A stretch of 64,000 nucleotides of DNA from Mycobacterium sp. KBS0706 (GTDB taxonomy: Bacteria > Pseudomonadota > Alphaproteobacteria > DSM-16000 > Inquilinaceae), in assembly GCF_005938675.2 (NCBI RefSeq), contig NZ_VCCH02000017.1, positions 48,862 through 112,861 on the forward strand. Reading direction: 5' to 3'. Shown piece after piece: positions 34,362-42,996 of the stretch; position 1 is the stretch's first letter; the number at the start of each line of letters is the position of its first letter. A program made the position numbers and the translations under genes. Under the pieces are notes generated by a model. The model made no database searches and had not been told where the DNA came from. It was given only the letters and a program-made list of their open reading frames with translations.

Positions 34362-35015
34362 TCAGCGCCCGGGCCGGGCCAGCCGCCGCTCCAGCGCCGT
34401 CGCCGCCAGGGCGATCGGATAGCACAGGGCGAAGTAGAACAGCGCGACGAAGCCGTAGGTGCGGGCGGAATCGAAGGTGGCGTTGACGATGATGCTGCCG
34501 GCCTTGGTCAGCTCGACGAAGCCGATCACCGAGGCCAGGGCCGTACCCTTCACCACCTGCACCAGGAAGCCGACCGTCGGCGCGACGGCGACGCGCAATG
34601 CCTGCGGCAGGATCACCAGGCGCAGCTGCTGCGGCCAGGACAGGGCCAGGGCGCGCGCCGCCTCCCACTGGCCGCGCGGCACGCTGTCGACCGCGCCGCG
34701 CCAGATCTCCGACAGGAAGGCGGCGGCGTAGAGGGTCAGCGCCACCGCGGCGGCGGCGAGCGGCGGCAGGTCGAGCCCGATCAGCGCCAGGCCGAAGAAG
34801 CACAGGAACAGCTGGATCAAGAGCGGCGTGCCCTGGAACAGCTGGACATAGAGCCCGGTGGCGTGCCGGGCCCAGCGCCGCCCGGACAGGCGCAGCAGCA
34901 AGAGGCCGGCGCCGAGCAGGAAGCCGCCGAGGAAGGCGATCAGGCTCAACGCCACGGTCCAGCGCGCCGCCAGCAGCAGGTTGCGCAGGATGTCCCAGGT
35001 GGTGAAGCCGGTCAT
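34362..35015 (-). CDS. Amino-acid ABC importer permease (HisM/GlnP type)
   Basis: A 217-residue permease with about five helices and the polar amino-acid type signature: LYVQLFQGTPLLIQLFLCFF, ALTLYAAAFLSEIWRGAVDS, and EAA loop VPRGQWEAARALALSWPQQL. ATG 35015 overlaps the stop of the sister permease by four bases, showing translational coupling. The two should form a heterodimer with an ATPase not encoded nearby. Confidence 0.92.
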   Translation of the reverse strand: MTGFTTWDILRNLLLAARWTVALSLIAFLGGFLLGAGLLLLRLSGRRWARHATGLYVQLFQGTPLLIQLFLCFFGLALIGLDLPPLAAAAVALTLYAAAFLSEIWRGAVDSVPRGQWEAARALALSWPQQLRLVILPQALRVAVAPTVGFLVQVVKGTALASVIGFVELTKAGSIIVNATFDSARTYGFVALFYFALCYPIALAATALERRLARPGR

Positions 35016-35680
35016 GCCGCCACCTGCCGATGCCGGAACAGCCGCCGGCCGACCCGGTCCGACAGCCGGCGCAGGACGATGGCGAGGACCAGGTAGATCG
35101 CGCCGACCAGCAGATAGGTCTCGAAGCTGAGGAAGGTGCGGGACTGGATGAAGCTGCCGGCGAAGGTCAGGTCGCGCACCGCGATCTGCGACACTACGGA
35201 GGAGCCGAGCATGATGATGACGAACTGGCCGGTGAGGGACGGGTACACCTTCTCCAGCGCCGGGATCAGGATCACCAGCCGGAAGGTGCGCCAGCGCGAC
35301 AGGCCGAGGCTGGCCCCGGCCTCCCACAGCCCGCGGCCGACCCCGTCGAGCCCGGCGCGCACGATCTCGGTCGCATAGCCGCCGAGATTGACGATCATGG
35401 CCAGCAGCGCCGCCTCGACGCTGCCGAGCCTCACCCCCAGCCGCGGCAGGCCGAAGAAGACGAAGAACAGCTGCACGATGAAGGGCGTGTTGCGGATCAG
35501 CTCGACATAGGCGCCGACCAGGATGCGCACCGGGGCGCGGGCCGAGCGGCGGCCGAGCGCCCCGAGCACGCCCAAGCCCAGCCCGCCGGCGATGGCGATG
35601 AGGGTCAGCAGGATGGTCAGCCCGATCCCCTGCAGGACCAGGCCGCCATAGCCGAACAGGTCGGCGAAGTGGAAGGTCAA
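35012..35680 (-). CDS. Amino-acid ABC importer permease (HisQ type)
   Basis: A 222-residue permease homologous to its neighbour: GAYVELIRNTPFIVQLFFVF, NLGGYATEIVRAGLDGVGRG and EAA loop LWEAGASLGLSRWRTFRLVI. No ATG or GTG fits the N-terminus; TTG 35680 gives a normal-length protein, with GGA eight bases upstream, while the longer open frame runs into a palindromic repeat. Paired with 34362-35015 and the binding protein at 35876. Confidence 0.88.
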   Translation of the reverse strand: MTFHFADLFGYGGLVLQGIGLTILLTLIAIAGGLGLGVLGALGRRSARAPVRILVGAYVELIRNTPFIVQLFFVFFGLPRLGVRLGSVEAALLAMIVNLGGYATEIVRAGLDGVGRGLWEAGASLGLSRWRTFRLVILIPALEKVYPSLTGQFVIIMLGSSVVSQIAVRDLTFAGSFIQSRTFLSFETYLLVGAIYLVLAIVLRRLSDRVGRRLFRHRQVAA

Positions 35681-35719
35681 AGGCGTTGTCCAGCTTCGGA
35701 TTGGGTCATCGAGGGCGGT

Positions 35720-35856
35720 GCTCGCCCCCTCACCCGAAATCGCTGCGCGATTTCGACCTCTCCCCAAGGAGAGGTGAAGGTGGCCGGCGCTTTTCTCCCT
35801 CTCCTCAGGGAGAGGGAGGGGCCCGCCGCGTTGGCGGCGAGAGGGTGAGGGGGAGC
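35720..35856. repeat. Complex intergenic palindrome
   Basis: Nested hairpins between the binding-protein and permease genes. Outer arms CCCCCTCACCC (35725-35735) and GGGTGAGGGGG (35843-35853); inside are GAAATCGC with GCGATTTC, CCTCTCC with GGAGAGG, and CTCCCTCTCC with GGAGAGGGAG. It could act as an mRNA-stabilising or attenuating element, giving more binding protein than permease, as REP sequences do in other importers. Confidence 0.7.
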
Positions 35857-35875
35857 GCCGGCACCGGGCGACACA

Positions 35876-36679
35876 TCACACCGGCAAATCGCCCGGCAGG
35901 CCGGCGCCGAGCCACTTCTTGCTGATCGCATCCAGCCGCCCGTCCTGCCGGGCCGCGGCGATGATGGCGTTGACCCTGGCCAGCAGCTTCGGCTCGCCCT
36001 TGTTCAGGCCGATGAAGCAGGGCGACTGGCTGAGGATGAATTTCGGCTCCGGCCGCACCGCCGGGTCGCGCGCCAGGATCGCCGCGGCGACGACGTTGCC
36101 GGTGGCGATCAGCTCGGTCTGGCCGGACAGGAAGGCGGCGATGGTCGTGTTGTTGTCCTCGAACCGCTCGATGTCGGCATCAGCCGGCGCGATCTTGGAG
36201 ATCGCCAGGTCCTCCAGGGCACCGCGGGTGACGCCGACGGTCTTGCCCGCCAGGTCCTCGACCTTCGCCACAGCCGAGTCGGCCGGGCCGAACACGCCGG
36301 AGAAGAACGGCGCATAGGCGCTGGTGAAGTCGATCACCTTCTCGCGCTCGGCATTCCGGCCGAGGCTGGAGATGATCAGGTCGACCTTGTGGGTCTGCAG
36401 ATAGGGCAGGCGGTTTGCACTGGTGACGGGCACCAGCTCGACCGTCACGCCCAAATCCTGGGCAATCAGGGTGGCCATGTCGATGTCGTAGCCCTGCGGC
36501 TGCAAGTCGGGCCCGGCCGAGCCGAAGGGCGGGAAGTCCTGCGGCACGGCGATGCGGATCACTTTGGCGGCCAGCACGTCATCCAGCGCCTCGGCCGCGG
36601 CCGGCTGCACCGCCCCGGCCAGACCGGCCGCGACCACCAGGCCGCAGAGCAGCCCCTTCCCCCAGTTCCGCAACGACAT
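35876..36679 (-). CDS. Amino-acid ABC importer periplasmic binding protein
   Basis: A 267-residue binding protein with a signal peptide (LLCGLVVAAGLAGAVQPAAA). The mature part follows the SBP_bac_3 pattern: VIRIAVPQDFPPFGSAG, GYDIDMATLIAQDLGVTVEL, VDLIISSLGRNAEREKVIDF and TVGVTRGALEDLAISK. ATG 36679 is preferred to 36691 because GAGG lies eight bases upstream. The ligand is probably a polar or acidic amino acid; no ATPase gene completes the system here. Confidence 0.92.
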   Translation of the reverse strand: MSLRNWGKGLLCGLVVAAGLAGAVQPAAAEALDDVLAAKVIRIAVPQDFPPFGSAGPDLQPQGYDIDMATLIAQDLGVTVELVPVTSANRLPYLQTHKVDLIISSLGRNAEREKVIDFTSAYAPFFSGVFGPADSAVAKVEDLAGKTVGVTRGALEDLAISKIAPADADIERFEDNNTTIAAFLSGQTELIATGNVVAAAILARDPAVRPEPKFILSQSPCFIGLNKGEPKLLARVNAIIAAARQDGRLDAISKKWLGAGLPGDLPV

Positions 36680-36853
36680 CCTGCGCCTCATCCAAACCGG
36701 CGCGACCGCCGCGCCATCCGGGCCTGGGGGTCAGCAAGCGGCGTGCCAGGACAGGCCGGCGAAACAGACGGCAACAAATCGTTACGCAGCCGAGATTGTC
36801 CCGGCCGGCCGAGGGCGTTAGGGAAGGGCAGGATCCACCATCAGGACCGGTCG

Positions 36854-37021
36854 TTGCCCACGCTGCTGTACATCCTCGCCTTCCTCTGCCCGCCGCTCGC
36901 CGTCTATCTCGACATCGGCGCCGGGGACGAGTTGCGGCTGAACATCATCCTGACGATCCTGGGCTGGATCCCCGGCATCCTCCACGCGCTCTACATCCTG
37001 TCGATCCACCCGCCGTCATAG
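36854..37021 (+). CDS. Pmp3/YqaE-family small membrane protein
   Basis: A 55-residue protein with two transmembrane helices ([16 protein letters not shown] and [19 protein letters not shown]), the hallmark of the Pmp3/UPF0057 (YqaE) proteolipids, stress-induced modulators of membrane potential. It starts with TTG 36854; AGGA lies seven bases upstream and the conserved block begins at once, so no longer start is needed. The stop overlaps the convergent RTX gene end by six bases. Confidence 0.85.
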   Translation: MPTLLYILAFLCPPLAVYLDIGAGDELRLNIILTILGWIPGILHALYILSIHPPS

Positions 37022-39985
37022 GACAAAGTCAGCCGCCACCAGGGCGATGGCGCCGGTCAGGGCGATGTGGAAGTCGGAGGTGCCGTCGCCGTTGAGGTCG
37101 CCGGCGATGGTGGTGGTGGTCGGGCTGGTGACGGCGAAGCGCAGCTGCCCGGCGACGCCGGTGTAGAGGCCCGAGCCGATGAAGCTGAAGGCCTGGTCGC
37201 CGGCAACCGCGGTGTTGGCGTCGATCGCCGACAGGTCGATCCGGTCGCCCTCGGTCCGGATGAAATCGGCGATCCGGTCGGCATTCGCCCCGACCACGCT
37301 GTGCGAGGCGGCGGCGAAGGCGAAGCGGTCCGCCCCGGCGCCGCCGAGGAAGGTGTCGACGCCGGCGCTGCCGACCAGCCGGTCGTCGCCCGCCCCGCCG
37401 GAAAGAGTGAGGGTGACCCGGCCGGCCGCCACCGCGGCCGCATTGACCACGTCGTTGCCGTCGCCGGCACCGATCGTCAGGCGGTCGATCGTCTCGCTGT
37501 GCTGCACCGCGACCGTCGCCCGCAGGCCGCCGATGCCGATATCGGTGGCCGAGGAGGAGAGCGAGATCACATCGGCGCCGAGGGTGCCGTCCACCGTCAC
37601 CGCATCGGCCGCGCCGTCGCCCGCCGCCGGGTTGGTCCCGGCCAGGTTGATGCCGACCCGGGTGATGTCGGTCCCGGTCAGGTCGTGCACCGCGACCGCG
37701 TCGGCGCCGCCGAGCGCCTTGAGCTGGATGCGCTCGACATCGTCCAGGTCCTGGGTGATGGCCGAGACGTCGCGGAGGAACAACACCCGCCCGCCATTGG
37801 CCGCGATGTCGAAGGCCTCGTTGGCCAGGGATCCGACGAAGCTGAGGTCGTCGGTGCCGTCCTGGCCTTCGATCGTGTCGCTGCCGCAGCCCGGGACCCA
37901 GGAGAAGGTGTCGTTGCCGGCCCCCAGGAAGGCGACGTCGTTGCCGAGGCCGCCGCTGACGATATCGTCGCCGTCGCCGCCCAGCAGCAGGTCGGCGCCG
38001 GCGCCGCCGAAGAGCGTGTCGTTGCCGGCGCCGCCGTCGATGGTCAGGGCCAGCGGCGGTGCCCCCAGGGGCCGCGCATCGATCCGGTCGTTGCCGGCCA
38101 GCCCGTTGACGATGAGCCGGTCGGCGGCCTCGGCATGGTCGACCACGACCTGCGCCGCCAGCCCGGTCGCCGTCACCGCCGAGCCGGACTGGGTCAGCGT
38201 CACGGTCTCGGCGGCCGCGGAGCCGTTGGCGGTCACGATGTCCGCCTGGCCGTCGCCGACGCCGCTGCCGAGACCACCCTCGAGATCGACCTTCACCCGG
38301 GTGACATCGGTGCCGGTCAGGTCGTTGACGGTGACCCGGTCGGCCCCGCCCACCGCATGGAAGTCGATGCGCTCGGCATCGTTCATGTCCATGGTGACGT
38401 TGGCGACGTCGCGGAAGAACAGCACCCGCCCGCCATTCGCCGAAACGGTGATGGTCTCGCTGACGTTGGAGCCGCGGAAATCGAGCGTGTCGATGCCGGC
38501 CTGGCCCTCGATCACGTCGTTATCGTCGCCCGGAGACCAGACGAACACATCGTCCCCCGCCCCCAGCAGGGCCGTATCGTTCCCATCCCCGCCCTGCACG
38601 GTGTCGGCGCCGGCGCTGCCGAGGACCACATCGGCGCCGAGGCCGCCGAGCAGGGTCAGGCCGATCCGGCCGGCCGGCAGCGCCGAGGCGTCGATCACAT
38701 CGTCGCCGCCCAGCGCCTGGATCGTCAGCCGGTCCAGCGCCGGATCGACATTCTGCACCGACACCGATGCCGTCAGCCCGTTGATACCGATGGCGGCGGC
38801 CGATGCCACCACGGCGATCACGTCGTTGCCGTTGGTGCCGTCCACGGTCACCGTGTCGGCCGCGCCGTCGCCGGCCGCGGGCGTGGTCCCGGCGAGATCG
38901 ATCCCGACCCGCGTGATGTCGGTGCCGCTGAGGTCGTGCACCGCGATCCTGTCGACGCCGCCGAGGGCCTTGAGCTGGATGCGCTCGACATCGTTGAGAT
39001 CCAGGGTGACGTTGGAGACGTCGCGGAGGAACAGCACCCGCCCGCCATTGGCCACGACGTCGAAGGTCTCGTTGGCCGCGGATCCCATGAAGCTCAGATC
39101 GTCGGTGCCGTCCTGGCCCTCGATCGTGTCGCTGCCGTCGCCCGGGACCCAGGCGAAGGTGTCGTCGCCGGCGCCCAGCAAGGCCACGTCGTTGCCGCGG
39201 CCGCCGATGACGATGTCGTTGCCGTCGCCGCCGAGCAACACATCGGCCCCGGCGCCACCGATGAGCGTGTCGTTGCCGGCGCCGCCGTCGAAGGTCAGCA
39301 GCACCGGCGCCGTCGCCAGCGGCCGGGCGTCGATCCGGTCGTTGCCGGCCAGGCCGTTGACGACGATCCGGTCGAAGGTCTCGGCATGGTCGACCACGAG
39401 CTGGGCCGCGAGGCCGGTCGCTACCACCGCCGTGCCGGACAGGGTCAGGGTCACGGTCTCGGCGGCAGCGGAGCCGTTGGCGGTCACGACATCGGCCTGG
39501 GCATCGCCCGCCCCGGTGTTCAGCACGCCTTCCAGGTCCACCGTCACCCGGGTCAGGCCGGTGCCGGTCTGGTCGTTGACGGTGATCCCGTCGGCCCCGC
39601 CCAGGGCGTGGAATTCGATGCGTTCGACGCCGTTCAGGTCCTGGGTGACGGAGGCCACGTCGCGGAAGAAGCGGACGCGCCCGCCATTGGCCGCGATGTC
39701 GATGTTCTCGCTGATGTTCGATCCGGCGAAATCGAGCGTGTCGGTGCCGGCCTGGCCCTCGACCGTGTCGTTGCCGTCGCCGGGGGCCCAGAAGAAGATG
39801 TCGTCCCCGGTCCCCAGCAGGGCCACGTCGTTGCCGCGGCCGCCGTCGACCACGTCGTTGCCGCCCTCGGCCGAGATCACGTCGGCCTCGTCCGAGGGCT
39901 GCGGCTGGCCGGAGGCCGTCACGGTGGGCGATACGAAGCCGGGGGTGATGGTTTCGGCGGCGTCGGTGCCGGTGAAAACGGACAT
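37016..39985 (-). CDS. RTX protein with four alternating ~210-residue modules
   Basis: A 989-residue protein without a signal peptide. RTX blocks ([20 protein letters not shown]) alternate with longer modules of two types, in order A-B-A-B: type A carries [13 protein letters not shown], type [14 protein letters not shown] and [14 protein letters not shown]+B repeats at 1251 bp. The last ~140 residues are the serralysin C-terminal domain ending DFVL, so type I export is expected. ATG 39985 has GAGGG upstream. No catalytic motif was seen; a surface or matrix role is likely. Confidence 0.92.
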   Translation of the reverse strand: MSVFTGTDAAETITPGFVSPTVTASGQPQPSDEADVISAEGGNDVVDGGRGNDVALLGTGDDIFFWAPGDGNDTVEGQAGTDTLDFAGSNISENIDIAANGGRVRFFRDVASVTQDLNGVERIEFHALGGADGITVNDQTGTGLTRVTVDLEGVLNTGAGDAQADVVTANGSAAAETVTLTLSGTAVVATGLAAQLVVDHAETFDRIVVNGLAGNDRIDARPLATAPVLLTFDGGAGNDTLIGGAGADVLLGGDGNDIVIGGRGNDVALLGAGDDTFAWVPGDGSDTIEGQDGTDDLSFMGSAANETFDVVANGGRVLFLRDVSNVTLDLNDVERIQLKALGGVDRIAVHDLSGTDITRVGIDLAGTTPAAGDGAADTVTVDGTNGNDVIAVVASAAAIGINGLTASVSVQNVDPALDRLTIQALGGDDVIDASALPAGRIGLTLLGGLGADVVLGSAGADTVQGGDGNDTALLGAGDDVFVWSPGDDNDVIEGQAGIDTLDFRGSNVSETITVSANGGRVLFFRDVANVTMDMNDAERIDFHAVGGADRVTVNDLTGTDVTRVKVDLEGGLGSGVGDGQADIVTANGSAAAETVTLTQSGSAVTATGLAAQVVVDHAEAADRLIVNGLAGNDRIDARPLGAPPLALTIDGGAGNDTLFGGAGADLLLGGDGDDIVSGGLGNDVAFLGAGNDTFSWVPGCGSDTIEGQDGTDDLSFVGSLANEAFDIAANGGRVLFLRDVSAITQDLDDVERIQLKALGGADAVAVHDLTGTDITRVGINLAGTNPAAGDGAADAVTVDGTLGADVISLSSSATDIGIGGLRATVAVQHSETIDRLTIGAGDGNDVVNAAAVAAGRVTLTLSGGAGDDRLVGSAGVDTFLGGAGADRFAFAAASHSVVGANADRIADFIRTEGDRIDLSAIDANTAVAGDQAFSFIGSGLYTGVAGQLRFAVTSPTTTTIAGDLNGDGTSDFHIALTGAIALVAADFVL

Positions 39986-40205
39986 GATCTGAAATCCCTC
40001 ATCCAAAAAAGGAGGGCCGGAGGGCCGCCCTCCCGATTCCGGCAACGGGACGCGGCCCGCGCCGGGACGATCACATGCAGCCGATGCCGCCGCGCCGGCT
40101 GGAAACAAGCGGGCCGGCGATCATGAAATATAGCACGAATTCGACGCGAATGCGGCGGAGTGGCGCCGGACGCCGAGCCGTCGGCCCGGACGCCCGGCTT
40201 CCCGG

Positions 40206-41897
40206 TTACAGCACGAAATCCGCCGCAGTCAGCGCGATAGTGCCGGACAGCGCGATGTGGAAGTCGGAGACGCCGTCGCCATTGACGTCGCCCGCGATGG
40301 TGGTGGTCGTGGGCGAGGTGTAGGCGAAGCGCAGCTCGCCGGCATGGTGGGTGAAGAGACCCGTGCCGATGAAGCTGAACGCCTGGTTGCCGGCCAGCAC
40401 GGTGTTGGCGTCGATGGGCGACAGGTCGATCTTGTCGCCCTGGGCGTGGCTGAAATCGGCGATCCTGTCGGCCTTGGGCCCGACCACGCTGTCCGACACC
40501 AGGTTGAACTGGAACCGGTCGGCGCCGGCGCCGCCCAGGAAGGTGTCGGTGCCGGCGCTACCGACCAGCTTGTCGTTCCCCGCCCCGCCCGACAGCGTCA
40601 GGCTGATCTTGCCCGCCGCCACCGCCGCGGCGTTGATCACGTCGTCGCCGGCGCCGGCGTCGATCGTCAGCAGATCGGTCGCCTCGGCATGCGTGATCGA
40701 GACCGTCTCCTGCAGGCCGCCGATGCCGATCGCAGCACCCGAGGAGGACAGCGAGATCTTGTCGAGGCCGGCGGTGCCTTCCACCGTCACGGAATCCACC
40801 GCCCCGTCGCCGGTGGCGCCGCCCACGGTCCCGGCCAGGTCGACGCCGACGCGGGTGACCTCGGTCCCGGTCAGGTCGTGCACCCTGACGGTGTCGGCGC
40901 CGCCGAGCGCGGTGAACTGGATGCGCTCGACATCGTTCAGATCCATGTTGATCGAGGCGATGTCGCGGAAGAAGGTCGCCCGCCCGAAATTGGCCAGGAC
41001 ATCGACCGTCTCGGCGGCACCCGCGCCGAGGAAGGCGAGATCGTCGGTGCCGAGCCCGCCCTCGACAGTGTCGCTGCCCTCGCCCGGCGCCCAGACGAAG
41101 GTGTCGTCGCCGGCGCCCAGGAAAGCGGTGTCGTTGCCCTTGGCGCCGACCACGATATCGTTGCCGGCGCCGCCGAGCAGCAGGTCCGCCCCGGCGCTCC
41201 CGATCAGCGTGTCGTTGCCCTCGCCGCCGTCGAGCACCAGGACCATCGACTGCGGCAGCGCCCGCGCATCCAGCCGGTCGTTGCCGCCGAGCCCGTTGAC
41301 GATCAGGTGGTCGCCCGCGTCGAAATGCTCGATCGTCGTCTGCGCCGCCAGGCCGTTCACCACCACGGTCGCATCCGCCCCGGTGCCGGTCTGCGACAGT
41401 GAGACCACGTCGGCGGCGCCGGCGGACGCGCCGTTGATGACCACCGTGTCCTCGACGCCGTCGCCCGCGGTCCCGTCATGCACCGCGGCCAGGTCGACCG
41501 CCACCCGCTTCACATCGGTGCCAGCCAGGTTGTTGATGGTGACCAGGTCCGACCCGCCGAGCGCCTCGAACTCGATGGTCTCGACATTGTCCAGGGTCAT
41601 GGTCACCGCGGCGATGTCGCGGAAGAAGATCGCCTTCCCGGCATTGGCGAAGATCTGGATGTTCTCATCGGCATTGGCGCCGTCGAAGTCGAGCGTGTCG
41701 AGCCCGGCCCCGCCGTCGATGAAGTCGCTGCCGTCGCCCGGAACCCAGCCGAACACATCGTTGCCGTCGCCCAGGAAGGCGATGTCGTCGCCCTTGTTGC
41801 CGTTCACCTCATCGTCGCCGCCCAGGGCGTTGATGGTGTCTACGCCGTCCGTGCCCTCGATATGGTCGTTGCCCGGAGTGCCGTTGATGATGGCCAT
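40206..41897 (-). CDS. RTX protein with A-B modules, paralogue of the upstream neighbour
   Basis: A 563-residue protein (MAIINGTPGNDHIEGTDG) with one pair of the same modules as 37016-39985 (VETIEFEALGGSD, then VERIQFTALGGAD), separated by 654 bp, plus RTX nonapeptides and the same C-terminal domain (FSFIGTGLFTHHAGELRFAY, NGDGVSDFHIAL) ending DFVL. Ribosome site GAAGGGGAA before ATG 41897. It lies 220 bases upstream of the larger paralogue on the same strand; the larger one looks like a duplicated version of this one. Confidence 0.92.
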   Translation of the reverse strand: MAIINGTPGNDHIEGTDGVDTINALGGDDEVNGNKGDDIAFLGDGNDVFGWVPGDGSDFIDGGAGLDTLDFDGANADENIQIFANAGKAIFFRDIAAVTMTLDNVETIEFEALGGSDLVTINNLAGTDVKRVAVDLAAVHDGTAGDGVEDTVVINGASAGAADVVSLSQTGTGADATVVVNGLAAQTTIEHFDAGDHLIVNGLGGNDRLDARALPQSMVLVLDGGEGNDTLIGSAGADLLLGGAGNDIVVGAKGNDTAFLGAGDDTFVWAPGEGSDTVEGGLGTDDLAFLGAGAAETVDVLANFGRATFFRDIASINMDLNDVERIQFTALGGADTVRVHDLTGTEVTRVGVDLAGTVGGATGDGAVDSVTVEGTAGLDKISLSSSGAAIGIGGLQETVSITHAEATDLLTIDAGAGDDVINAAAVAAGKISLTLSGGAGNDKLVGSAGTDTFLGGAGADRFQFNLVSDSVVGPKADRIADFSHAQGDKIDLSPIDANTVLAGNQAFSFIGTGLFTHHAGELRFAYTSPTTTTIAGDVNGDGVSDFHIALSGTIALTAADFVL

Positions 41898-42071
41898 GGT
41901 CGTTCCCCTTCTTCACGGGCGGCCCGCGGCCGCCGCTGTTGTCTCACCCGGCCAAAATGCCGGACGCCTGGGGCAGTCGGGTGTTACCGCGGTCACCCGG
42001 CGATCGGATCTTCATGAGTCGCGCCGCCGGATGTGCTCCAATCACCGGATCCGAATGCAGGAGTCGCGACC

Positions 42072-42974
42072 ATGCTGAAGCGGATCGAGGCCGGGGTGCT
42101 GGACGTCGCCTATGAAGAGACCGGCGACCCGTCAGGCTGGCCGGCGGTGCTGCTGCACGGCTTCCCTTACGACATCCACAGCTATGACGCGGTGGCGCCA
42201 CGCCTGGCGGCGCAGGGCGCCCGGGTGATCGTGCCCTGGCTGCGCGGCTACGGCCCGACCCGGTTCCTGTCGGCGACGACGCCGCGGTCGGGCGAGCAGG
42301 CGGCGCTGGGGCACGATTTGCTGGCGCTGCTGGACGCGCTGAAGATCGGATCGGCGGTGCTGGGCGGCTATGACTGGGGCGGCCGCGCCGCCTGCATCGT
42401 CGCGGCGCTGTGGCCGGACCGGGCGCGCGGCCTGGTCTCGGTCAACGGCTACAACATCCAGGACATCGCCCGGTCGGGCGAGCCCACCTCACCCGAGGCC
42501 GAGTTCCGCTACTGGTACCAGTATTATTTCCACGGCGAGCGCGGCCGGAAGGGGCTGGAGCGCAACCGGCGCGAGCTGTGCCGCCTGCTGTGGCGGCTGT
42601 GGTCGCCGGAATGGCGCTTCGACGACGCCACCTATGAGCGCAGCGCCGATTCCTTCGACAATCCGGACTTCGTCGCGGTGGTGATTCAGTCCTACCGCCA
42701 CCGCTTCGCCTTGGCCGAGGGCGACCCGGCGGTGGCGGAGATCGAGCGCCTTCTGGCGGCGCAGCCGCCGATCCCGGTGCCGGCGATCACGCTGGACGGC
42801 GACGCCGACGGGGTGATGCCGCCCGGCGGCACCGGCCATCACGCCAGCCGTTTCACCGGCCGGCACGAGCATCGGGTGGTCGGGCCCGGGATCGGCCACA
42901 ACCTGCCGCAGGAAGCGCCGGCGGCTTTCGCCGAGGCGATGCTGACCGTGAAGGGCTGGGCGGAGCCGAGATAG
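42072..42974 (+). CDS. Alpha/beta hydrolase, epoxide-hydrolase-like
   Basis: A 300-residue hydrolase. Oxyanion-hole motif HGFP (29-32), nucleophile elbow GGYDWGG with aspartate D101 (an aspartate, as in epoxide hydrolases and haloalkane dehalogenases, not serine), acid in LDGDADGVM, and the catalytic histidine in GIGHNLPQ near the end. Cap-domain tyrosines (FRYWYQYYFHGE) may position an epoxide oxygen. ATG 42072 has AGGAG about eight bases upstream. Substrate unknown. Confidence 0.88.
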   Translation: MLKRIEAGVLDVAYEETGDPSGWPAVLLHGFPYDIHSYDAVAPRLAAQGARVIVPWLRGYGPTRFLSATTPRSGEQAALGHDLLALLDALKIGSAVLGGYDWGGRAACIVAALWPDRARGLVSVNGYNIQDIARSGEPTSPEAEFRYWYQYYFHGERGRKGLERNRRELCRLLWRLWSPEWRFDDATYERSADSFDNPDFVAVVIQSYRHRFALAEGDPAVAEIERLLAAQPPIPVPAITLDGDADGVMPPGGTGHHASRFTGRHEHRVVGPGIGHNLPQEAPAAFAEAMLTVKGWAEPR

Positions 42975-42978
42975 CGAT

Positions 42979-42996
42979 TGACCGAACGATCGGTCA
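42979..42996. terminator. Hairpin between convergent genes
   Basis: TGACCGA and TCGGTCA pair perfectly around ACGA, in the 19-base gap between the hydrolase and the convergent ABC exporter. There is no T-run, so it could also be a protein-binding palindrome (TetR operators look similar), but the location between two 3' ends favours termination. Confidence 0.35.

Noticed and set aside
36389..36853. N-terminal extension of the Pmp3 protein
   Set aside because: Antisense to the amino-acid binding protein and outside the usual 50-60 residue family length.
37067..40126. Open frames of 1019 and 937 codons on the plus strand across the RTX gene
   Set aside because: Antisense shadows of the repeat-rich RTX gene; the minus strand has clear calcium-binding repeats and a secretion C-terminus.
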